Assembly: GCA_030673425.1 (NCBI GenBank)
Contig: DAOVJB010000110.1
Coordinates: 1-5,003 of the forward strand
From: Elusimicrobiota bacterium
GTDB lineage: Bacteria > CAYTYR01 > UBA6262 > DAOVJB01
DNA: 5,003 bases
Direction: 5' to 3'
Shown: piece after piece, positions 1-5,003 of the stretch
How positions within the stretch are numbered: position 1 is the first letter of the stretch
How the letters are laid out: every line of letters begins with the position of its first letter
Notes under the pieces: model-generated
What the model was told of the DNA's origin: nothing
The model's input: the letters and a program-made list of their open reading frames with translations, nothing else
Databases searched by the model: none
Made by a program: the position numbers and the translations under genes

Positions 1-401
1 AATACTTCAGGTAATACGTCTTTTACTGACCGCCCGTTTTTCTTCACTAAAGCAACAATATATTCCCCGCGTTCTGTCTTTTTGACTTTTAAGTCTTTTA
101 CTCCAATCCCCTGACTCCTGGCAAAACCTACTGCTGCCTGCATAGGAATACCATCATTATCATACGCAACTTTCTTAGGCGGGCCAAGAACCTCATATGA
201 AATATCTTCCTGCTTTTCAGCTACCTTCTCTACATATAGAACTAAACGTCTTGGAGTAGCAAAGACACTAATATCCTTAAACTTTATTGTCTGCTCTGTA
301 AGTAATCTAGTCGCTAAATTGCGCATCTGTTCCAGGGCAGGGTTGATATATCCGGCCGGTATCTCTTCACACCCTATCTCTAGCAGAAGATCCTCAGGCA
401 T
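1..401 (-). CDS. glyS: Glycyl-tRNA synthetase beta subunit, N-terminal part (cut by the window edge)
   Basis: This is the first 133 residues of the beta chain of the alpha2beta2 glycyl-tRNA synthetase, a cytoplasmic enzyme that charges tRNA-Gly with glycine. In this family the beta chain mainly provides tRNA recognition while the alpha chain holds the catalytic core. The sequence shows the family's opening block LLLEIGCEEIPAGYI (residues 5-19), FATPRRL (47-53), LGPP (72-75), a GFARSQG block (92-98) and RGEY (111-114). The usual opening motif reads EIGTEE; here the Thr is Cys11. The start is the ATG at 401-399. It has a GGAGG ribosome site 6 bases upstream, and an in-frame TGA at 425-423 rules out a longer protein. 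The gene follows glyQ on the same strand after a 118-base gap holding a repeat element. The full protein is normally near 700 residues, so most of it lies beyond position 1. The reading frame is open to the edge, with no sign of damage. Confidence 0.95.
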   Translation of the reverse strand, partial: MPEDLLLEIGCEEIPAGYINPALEQMRNLATRLLTEQTIKFKDISVFATPRRLVLYVEKVAEKQEDISYEVLGPPKKVAYDNDGIPMQAAVGFARSQGIGVKDLKVKKTERGEYIVALVKKNGRSVKDVLPEV

Positions 402-407
402 CCTAAA

Positions 408-412
408 CCTCC
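408..412 (-). promoter_or_regulatory. Ribosome binding site of glyS
   Basis: On the minus strand this reads GGAGG, 6 bases before the ATG at 401. It is a near-perfect Shine-Dalgarno match and fixes the glyS start. It lies outside the repeat at 440-525, so glyS has its own strong translation signal despite the long gap after glyQ. Confidence 0.8.
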
Positions 413-439
413 GAAATTTAGTTCATAGCTTAAATTACG

Positions 440-525
440 TCGCCCGTCGCTCGTGTCCCGTTACCCGAAAAATTATTTAATATTTATCATTCCGCGAGTC
501 ACGGGTCACGGGTAACGAGTCACGA
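440..525. repeat. Inverted array of 7-base repeats around an AT-rich core, between glyQ and glyS
   Basis: On the plus strand the left side is four consecutive 7-mers: TCGCCCG (440-446), TCGCTCG (447-453), TGTCCCG (454-460) and TTACCCG (461-467). The right side is four 7-mers of the reverse-complement type: CGAGTCA (495-501), CGGGTCA (502-508), CGGGTAA (509-515) and CGAGTCA (516-522), followed by CGA. Read in one direction all eight fit roughly CGRGNNA. Between them is an AT-rich core of 27 bases (468-494). The best inverted pairing joins 451-467 to 509-525 at 15 of 17 positions, giving a stem with a 41-base loop. Other registers, shifted by 7 or 14 bases, also pair partly. There is no U-run after the stem in the glyQ-to-glyS direction, so it does not look like an intrinsic terminator. 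Composition differs sharply from the flanking sequence, and the element fills most of the only long gap in the gene run. It may be a dispersed genomic repeat or a small non-autonomous element; no clear target duplication is visible. Confidence 0.75.
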
Positions 526-1395
526 TTTCTTTTTTAACAACGGAAATTCTTTTTCTTCTCTCTGTTTGAGAAACCCTTCAGCGCACCTGCGTGCTATATT
601 ACGAACCTTGTTGATATAGCCTGTCCTCTCGGTCACACTCACGGCTCCTCGTGCATCAAGAAGATTGAAAGTATGAGAACATTTAAGAACATAATCATAC
701 GCCGGCAAAATGAGTCCTTCATCAATAAGTTTCAAACATTCCTTCTCATATACTTCAAATAAATCAAAAAGCATCTTAACATCAGCCTTTTCAAAATTAT
801 ATTGAGAAAATTCGACTTCGCTCTCATGATGAATATCAGCATATTTGATGTCATCGGCCCAGTCTATGTCAAACACACTCGACTTTTTCTGAATATACAT
901 AGCTATCCGCTCAAGACCATAGGTGATTTCACAAGATATGGGCTTTAAGTCAATGCTCCCGACCTGCTGGAAATAGGTAAATTGCGTAATCTCCAGGCCG
1001 TCTAACCATATTTCCCATCCCAACCCCCAGGCACCTAATGTGGGAGATTCCCAATCGTCTTCCACAAAACGGATATCATGTTTTTCTGGCTTAATCCCTA
1101 AACTTTTAAGACTTCTTAAGTATATCTTCTGAATATCCTCAGGGGAAGGTTTCACAATAACCTGAAACTGATAATAATGTTGCAGTCGAAACGGATTCTC
1201 GCCATACCTGCCGTCCGTAGGCCTGCGGGAAGGTTCCACATAGGCTACCTTCCAGGGTTCCGGACCGAGTACACGGAAAAAAGTAGCAGGGTTAAATGTC
1301 CCCGCACCCACTTCAATACCGTAAGGCTGTTGAATAATACACCCTTCCTGTATCCAAAAATTCTGCAGAGTACAGATAATATCCTGAAAATTCAT
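520..1395 (-). CDS. glyQ: Glycyl-tRNA synthetase alpha subunit
   Basis: This is the catalytic alpha chain of the class II alpha2beta2 glycyl-tRNA synthetase, which activates glycine with ATP and passes it to tRNA-Gly together with GlyS. At 291 residues it has the usual family length and is nearly continuous family sequence. Recognisable blocks are [20 protein letters not shown] (13-32), [15 protein letters not shown] (34-48), [15 protein letters not shown] (54-68), [23 protein letters not shown] (106-128), the QFTYFQQVG block (138-146), [11 protein letters not shown] (157-167) and a C-terminal ARRCAEGFL...FPLL (268-287). The start ATG at 1395 has AAAGGAG 7 bases upstream, and recO ends 17 bases before it. 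The last residues (KKKS) follow the normal FPLL ending. Their final codon and TGA stop are written by the repeat at 440-525, which suggests that the repeat replaced the original 3' end. A GC-rich patch covers the RRPTDGR codons. glyS follows on the same strand, so both subunits are probably made from one message. Confidence 0.98.
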   Translation of the reverse strand: MNFQDIICTLQNFWIQEGCIIQQPYGIEVGAGTFNPATFFRVLGPEPWKVAYVEPSRRPTDGRYGENPFRLQHYYQFQVIVKPSPEDIQKIYLRSLKSLGIKPEKHDIRFVEDDWESPTLGAWGLGWEIWLDGLEITQFTYFQQVGSIDLKPISCEITYGLERIAMYIQKKSSVFDIDWADDIKYADIHHESEVEFSQYNFEKADVKMLFDLFEVYEKECLKLIDEGLILPAYDYVLKCSHTFNLLDARGAVSVTERTGYINKVRNIARRCAEGFLKQREEKEFPLLKKKS

Positions 1396-1412
1396 CTTGT
1401 TTCTCCTTTAGC

Positions 1413-2168
1413 CTATAGCATCGCCATTTCTAATTTTTCTATGAACTCGCTTGAACTAAGTTTCCTGGACAGATGACTGTATAAATAAAAATCCAGCACT
1501 TTTTTTAATTCCCTGCGTGCCTGCTTTATAACAGGAACATATTTAATTTTAGATATGTGCGTTCTTGCTAACTTACGCAGTGCAATTATACAATCTGTGG
1601 AAATACCTATGGAATTGTAGTCCCTGAAATAACAGTGCGGGCAGAGGATTCCACCTTCACGATTACTGAACTTTGCACTGGTAAAATTTGAAGACCCACA
1701 AGAAACACAACTTCCAAGATGAAGTTTATACCCTAACGACGAAAATAAATGTATCATAAAAAATAAAACCAGGATGTGGACATCTTCGGTTTCCATCATA
1801 TCAAGCACTACTTTGAGTAAACGGAATACCCTTACATTTACCTGATTTTCTCTGGTTAACTTATCTGTTAACTCAACCACTAAAGAAGCGCTTGACATCT
1901 TAATGATATCCTGTCTCAATTTATAGGATGATTTATTAAGACTGCAGCCTGTAATTGTAGCCAAGTTTCTATTCTCTTTAATGTAAAGCATTACCTCAGC
2001 TACGTTAAACATTTCCAGGCTTGAAGCAAACTTGCTTTTTATCTTACGCAATCCTTTTGCTATCGCGGGAATTTTCCCATACTGTTTCGTATATAAAGTT
2101 ATTATTTTATCCGCTTCCCTTAAATTGTTAGCCTTAAGAACTATAGCATCTGCTTTATACAAAGGCAT
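1413..2168 (-). CDS. recO: DNA repair protein RecO
   Basis: RecO is the recombination mediator that works with RecR (and RecF) to load RecA onto SSB-coated single-stranded DNA, and that can anneal strands. The 251-residue length matches the family. The N-terminal OB-fold region opens with MPLYKADAIVLKANNLREADKIITLYT (1-27), the typical 'raised to full-length ... DKIIT(L/V)(Y/L)T' start, followed by YGKIPAIAKGLRKIKSKF (30-47). The middle and C-terminal part is the helical domain. It contains a four-cysteine zinc-binding module, Cys154-x2-Cys157 and Cys176-x2-Cys179, with the surrounding text CVSCG...GGILCPHC. All four cysteines are intact; some RecO proteins lack them. The ATG at 2168 lies 12 bases after the mgtE stop, and the GAAGAGG ribosome site (2180-2174) occupies most of that gap, so translation is likely coupled to mgtE. 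recO directly before glyQ-glyS is a common bacterial order. Confidence 0.95.
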   Translation of the reverse strand: MPLYKADAIVLKANNLREADKIITLYTKQYGKIPAIAKGLRKIKSKFASSLEMFNVAEVMLYIKENRNLATITGCSLNKSSYKLRQDIIKMSSASLVVELTDKLTRENQVNVRVFRLLKVVLDMMETEDVHILVLFFMIHLFSSLGYKLHLGSCVSCGSSNFTSAKFSNREGGILCPHCYFRDYNSIGISTDCIIALRKLARTHISKIKYVPVIKQARRELKKVLDFYLYSHLSRKLSSSEFIEKLEMAML

Positions 2169-2180
2169 AAATACCTCTTC

Positions 2181-3548
2181 TTATAATAATAACGCTCTAC
2201 CTAAAGTAAAATAAACCAGAACCCCTAAAATATCCGTAGTAGTGGTTACAAAAGGTCCGGTGGCTACAGCCGGGTCTATATTTATCTTCTTACATAACAG
2301 AGGTACAAAGGCACCAATAGTAGCAGCAATTATCATTGAACTACATATACCCAGTCCAACAACAGGCCCCAGGAGTCTGTATTTTAAGTCACCGTACTTA
2401 AAATATGCAACCAGCCCCAGGAGAACACCGTAAGTTAAGCCCAGTATTAATCCTATACGGATTTCCTTAAACACGGTCTGCCATAAATGCTTAACATCAA
2501 TATGTCCCATAGCAAGACCCCTCACTACAATAGTTGAAGACTGCGTACCTACATTACCGCCCATTCCTAAAATAACGGGCATAAACCCGGTAAGAGCAAT
2601 CACCTTCTCTAAAGTACCCTGAAAACTCCCAATCAGCCATATTGTAAATAACCCACCGAACCAACTGGCAAAAAGCCAGGGCAGGCGTATCTTGGCTATC
2701 TTAAATACCGATTTACTTACCAGCTCTTCCTCACCCGTACCGACCAGCTTCACCATATCCTCAGTAGCCTCTTGATGGATAACATCTACTATGTCATCAA
2801 TGGTAATAACACCCAAAAGCGTGTTTTTTTCATCTACCACCGGAGCGGATAAAAGATCATATTTACTGAATATACGGGCTACCTCTTCCTGATCCATTTT
2901 TACATTTACCTTTATCAGTTGAACAGGTAACATAACATCCTTGATAAGCATATCAGGAGAAGTCCCGATTAATGTCTGTAAAGGAACGCCGCCTATCAAA
3001 TGATGCCCCTCGTCAGTTACATATACCGTAGAGATTGACTCCACTGTATGTTTTATTTGTGTTTCCTGTACTTTAAGAAGGGCCTGTCTGGCGGTCATAT
3101 GCTTTTTTAATTCTACAAACTCCGTAGTCATTAAACCGCCTGCTGTGGATTCCTCATAAGTCAATAATCTACGGACATCTTTTACTTCTTCTTCCTTCAT
3201 AACTGAAAATAGTTTCTTTATAGCCTTTTCGGATAAATTATCAAATAAATCCGCACGGTCGTCAGCTGCCATATCATCCAGCACATGAGCTACCTCTGAA
3301 CTTTCCAGGTTATTAATCAAGTAATTCTGTTCTTCAAAAGGCAGGTTCTCAAAGACAGCAACAGCCCTGCGGGGTACAAGAAGTCTGAAAATAAGTACCT
3401 TTTCTAAAGAAGTAAAATCCCCCCACCCGGAAGCTAAATCTATGGGATGAATCTCTTTTAGACCTTCTTTTAAACCAGCATAATCCCTATCCCTTAAGTG
3501 CTGTCTAATTTCTGGAAGAAATAAAGCTAATTCTTGATTTTTTCTCAT
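2181..3548 (-). CDS. mgtE: Magnesium channel/transporter MgtE
   Basis: MgtE is a homodimeric inner-membrane channel that admits Mg2+ and is closed by Mg2+ binding to its cytosolic domains. The 455-residue protein has the full family layout. An MgtE_N helical superhelix covers about 20-130, with the acidic stretch DDMAADDRADLFDNL at 91-105. A pair of CBS domains covers about 137-260, including VMLPVQLI (205-212) and SAPVVDEKNTLLGVITIDDIVDVI (234-257). A helix with LPWLF (289-293) then leads into five membrane segments (about 291-308, 318-340, 364-384, 392-417, 434-453). Pore hallmarks are FMPVILGMGGNVGTQSSTIVVR (322-343) and DPAVATGPFVTTTTDILG (425-442). Asp439 is the likely counterpart of the pore aspartate known as Asp432 in the Thermus protein. 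GGAG lies 7 bases before the ATG. The gene starts 30 bases after the CNNM/CorC gene ends. There is no room for a magnesium riboswitch in front of it, so any such control would have to sit further upstream. Confidence 0.96.
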   Translation of the reverse strand: MRKNQELALFLPEIRQHLRDRDYAGLKEGLKEIHPIDLASGWGDFTSLEKVLIFRLLVPRRAVAVFENLPFEEQNYLINNLESSEVAHVLDDMAADDRADLFDNLSEKAIKKLFSVMKEEEVKDVRRLLTYEESTAGGLMTTEFVELKKHMTARQALLKVQETQIKHTVESISTVYVTDEGHHLIGGVPLQTLIGTSPDMLIKDVMLPVQLIKVNVKMDQEEVARIFSKYDLLSAPVVDEKNTLLGVITIDDIVDVIHQEATEDMVKLVGTGEEELVSKSVFKIAKIRLPWLFASWFGGLFTIWLIGSFQGTLEKVIALTGFMPVILGMGGNVGTQSSTIVVRGLAMGHIDVKHLWQTVFKEIRIGLILGLTYGVLLGLVAYFKYGDLKYRLLGPVVGLGICSSMIIAATIGAFVPLLCKKINIDPAVATGPFVTTTTDILGVLVYFTLGRALLL

Positions 3549-3578
3549 TTGCCGTCTCCGATGAGATACTATTCTATC

Positions 3579-4832
3579 CTACAATTTCTTTATCTTTATC
3601 TTTTTCACCCGCCGTTTTCCAACATCTATTATTTCAATTATTAGATTTCTGTATTTCACTTCCTCGCCTAATCCGGGAACTTTCCCCATTAAATCAATAA
3701 CAAATCCGCCCACTGTCTTAAAATCCACACTCGGTAAGTTTATCTTCAATTTCTCGTTCACTTTTTTAATATCTGTTTTCCCTTTTATTATAACTGTCCC
3801 TTCACCCGCAGGCTCTATACCCATCTCCTCCAGATCATATTCATTAATAATATCTCCTACAATCTCCTCAACCAGGTCTTCAACAGTCACCAAGCCCGCA
3901 GTTACTCCATATTCGTCAACTACTATGGCTATATGAAGTGCCCCTTTCTTAAACTCACGCAGGAGAGCGTTAACTTTTTTGGTCTCAGGCACATAATAAG
4001 GGGGACGTATCAAATCTTCTATAGCAACCAGTTCATTATTCCTCCAGGCATTCAACAAATCCTTAACATAAATTATTCCCTGTATATTATCCAGGTTATC
4101 CTTGTATACAGGCACCTTTGAATGCCCTGTTTCTACAATTAAGTTGATAATTTTCTCTCTATCATTATTGAGATTTACACAATCAATATCTATCCTGGGA
4201 GTCATTACCTCACGAACAATAATATCACCGAACTTAAGCACGCTATGTATCATCTCCCGTTCTTCTTTTTCTATAACGCCTTCCTTTTCGCCAACATCAA
4301 TAAGCGTCATAATTTCAGCCTCAGTTATAAATGAACTCTCTGCGGATAATTTACCGCCTAGTAATTTAACCATAGGATTGGTTATAAAAACTAAACCCTT
4401 AACCAGAGGAGACATAACATAACTCATCATTACTAAACTCTTAATAGTCAATAATACAAATTTCTCCGGATTATGCTTAGCAAAAGTCTTAGGGGTTATC
4501 TCCCCGAGAATCAATATTAGTAAGGTAATAAATGCTGTTGCAATTATCACCGACAAAACTTCTCCTATATCCAGACGCAAGGCAAAATCCATGGCCATAA
4601 AAGCTGTGAGTGAAGCTGCTGCCAGGTTAACCACGGTATTTCCCACTAATATAGTAGCAAGCAACCTGTTGGGATTCTTCAGCCATACATTTAATGAAGG
4701 AGATTTTTTCTCTTCGATTAACTGTTTAAGTTTAAATTTAGGCAAGGAAGTTAAAGCTGTCTCACTACCTGAGAAAAAGCAACTCAAAAAAAGAAGTAAT
4801 AATAAAACCACAAATCCTATAATTAAAGTCAT
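3579..4832 (-). CDS. HlyC/CorC-family CNNM transmembrane protein with CBS pair and CorC domain
   Basis: This is a membrane protein of the CNNM/CorC family. The family was first annotated as 'hemolysin'; studied members are linked to Mg2+ (or Co2+) export and resistance. The 417 residues show the complete layout. The CNNM/DUF21 membrane domain spans about 1-180, with hydrophobic segments near 3-20, 58-80, 92-112 and 128-150 and the signatures FFSGSETALTSL (19-30) and ILGEITPKTFAKHNPEK (108-124). A CBS pair spans about 205-325, with VREVMTPRIDI (206-216), GHSKVPVYKDNLDNIQGIIYVKDLL (236-260) and VVDEYGVTAGLVTVEDLVEEIVGDI (304-328). A C-terminal CorC/transporter-associated domain spans about 340-405, with KTVGGFVIDLMGKVPGLGE (372-390). 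The tail is very basic (KRRVKKIKIKKL). An in-frame TAA three codons upstream of the ATG prevents a longer protein. The Shine-Dalgarno match is unusually far from the ATG. A substrate cannot be proved from sequence, but the mgtE neighbour supports a magnesium role over haemolysis. Confidence 0.93.
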   Translation of the reverse strand: MTLIIGFVVLLLLLFLSCFFSGSETALTSLPKFKLKQLIEEKKSPSLNVWLKNPNRLLATILVGNTVVNLAAASLTAFMAMDFALRLDIGEVLSVIIATAFITLLILILGEITPKTFAKHNPEKFVLLTIKSLVMMSYVMSPLVKGLVFITNPMVKLLGGKLSAESSFITEAEIMTLIDVGEKEGVIEKEEREMIHSVLKFGDIIVREVMTPRIDIDCVNLNNDREKIINLIVETGHSKVPVYKDNLDNIQGIIYVKDLLNAWRNNELVAIEDLIRPPYYVPETKKVNALLREFKKGALHIAIVVDEYGVTAGLVTVEDLVEEIVGDIINEYDLEEMGIEPAGEGTVIIKGKTDIKKVNEKLKINLPSVDFKTVGGFVIDLMGKVPGLGEEVKYRNLIIEIIDVGKRRVKKIKIKKL

Positions 4833-4846
4833 ATTTGTTTAAGCAC

Positions 4847-4851
4847 CCTCC
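4847..4851 (-). promoter_or_regulatory. Probable ribosome binding site of the CNNM/CorC gene, unusually distant
   Basis: The minus strand reads GGAGG here, 14 bases before the ATG at 4832, against 5-7 bases for the other genes of this window. No alternative ATG, GTG or TTG in the correct frame lies closer, because the frame is closed by a TAA between this site and the ATG. The site is the only Shine-Dalgarno-like sequence available, so it probably works with reduced efficiency. Confidence 0.5.
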
Positions 4852-4882
4852 GCAGTTATTTTTTTATGCTATTAAAAAATCG

Positions 4883-5003
4883 TTAACTAAAAACCTGGAA
4901 AATCAACGTGGTTACACAAATACCTAACAACGCACCTACAAAAACTTCCCACCAGCTATGAACACCCCTACTTACACGACTTTGCCCTAATAGAAATGCT
5001 AAA
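4883..5003 (-). CDS. C-terminal tail of a PAP2-like membrane phosphatase (cut by the window edge)
   Basis: An open frame enters from the right edge and ends at TAA (4885-4883), giving 39 residues: LAFLLGQSRVSRGVHS, then WWEVFVGALLGI and a hydrophobic end. This matches the third signature of the PAP2/type 2 phosphatidic acid phosphatase superfamily, SR-x5-H-x3-D. Ser, Arg and His are present (residues 8, 9 and 15 of the fragment), and the normal Asp position is Glu19. The GALLGICVTTLIFQVF end would form the last membrane helix. Such proteins remove phosphate from lipid phosphates such as undecaprenyl pyrophosphate or phosphatidate at the membrane. PAP2-type or diacylglycerol kinase genes often sit near ybeY, era and recO in bacteria, which fits this place. 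The gene ends 50 bases before the CNNM/CorC start on the same strand, with no terminator between them. The family call rests on one short motif, and the substrate is unknown. Confidence 0.65.
   Translation of the reverse strand, partial: LAFLLGQSRVSRGVHSWWEVFVGALLGICVTTLIFQVFS

Noticed and set aside
440-525. CRISPR array
   Set aside because: The units are 7 bases, directly abutting and inverted around a core. There are no unique spacers of regular length and no cas genes.
451-525. Intrinsic terminator after glyQ
   Set aside because: The stem is imperfect with a 41-base loop, and no U-rich tract follows it in the direction of transcription; glyS continues downstream with a strong ribosome site.
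1396-1412. T-box or other glycine-responsive leader before glyQ
   Set aside because: Only 17 bases separate recO from glyQ, far too short for a leader RNA.
1177-1476. Plus-strand open frame across the glyQ start and recO end
   Set aside because: It lies antisense to well-supported glyQ and recO, its product has no recognisable domain, and it covers the conserved GlyQ N-terminal motifs.
2032-2433. Short plus-strand open frames over the recO start and the mgtE end
   Set aside because: They are antisense to conserved RecO and MgtE segments, including the MgtE pore motif, and show no domain of their own.
3933-4422. Two overlapping plus-strand open frames inside the CNNM/CorC gene
   Set aside because: They are antisense shadows of a strongly supported protein, have no family resemblance and overlap each other.
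4591-4842. Plus-strand open frame over the start of the CNNM/CorC gene
   Set aside because: It mirrors the coding sequence of the membrane domain on the other strand and has no independent support.
4860-4882. Terminator between the PAP2-like gene and the CNNM/CorC gene
   Set aside because: The T-run and A-run here form only a weak A/T pairing without a GC stem, so termination is not supported.

Overview
This window looks like an ordinary chromosomal stretch from an AT-leaning, probably uncultured, bacterium. Every supported gene lies on the minus strand, so transcription runs from the right edge to the left edge. In transcript order the genes are: the tail of a PAP2-like membrane phosphatase, a CNNM/CBS/CorC-domain membrane protein (HlyC/CorC family), an MgtE-type magnesium channel, RecO, the glycyl-tRNA synthetase alpha chain (glyQ), and the first 133 residues of the beta chain (glyS). 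The separate alpha and beta glycyl-tRNA synthetase subunits mark a bacterium. The recO-glyQ-glyS order, with a CorC-family gene and a PAP2-type gene upstream, is a widespread bacterial arrangement. The phylum cannot be fixed from this sequence. The GlyQ wording and the short CG-rich repeat remind me of Omnitrophota-like genome bins, but that is a low-confidence guess.

Layout: positions 1-401 hold the start of glyS. Positions 402-519 are the only roomy intergenic space inside the gene run, and most of it is a compact repeat element made of 7-base units in inverted orientation around an AT-rich core. Then come glyQ (520-1395), recO (1413-2168), mgtE (2181-3548) and the CNNM/CorC gene (3579-4832). 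The PAP2-like tail sits at 4883-5003. The gaps between the four complete genes are only 12, 17 and 30 bases, so they probably form one transcription unit. The 118-base glyQ-glyS gap is therefore the exception, and the repeat explains it.

Functionally, GlyQ and GlyS form the alpha2beta2 enzyme that charges tRNA-Gly. RecO loads RecA in recombinational repair. MgtE and the CNNM/CorC protein both point to magnesium homeostasis. The PAP2-like protein probably acts on lipid phosphates in the membrane. These genes look co-transcribed rather than members of one pathway. I see no promoter, intrinsic terminator, tRNA, rRNA, CRISPR array or transposase gene in the window. The most notable signal is the heptad repeat at 440-525, which also supplies the stop codon of glyQ. 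I found no convincing new multi-gene system.
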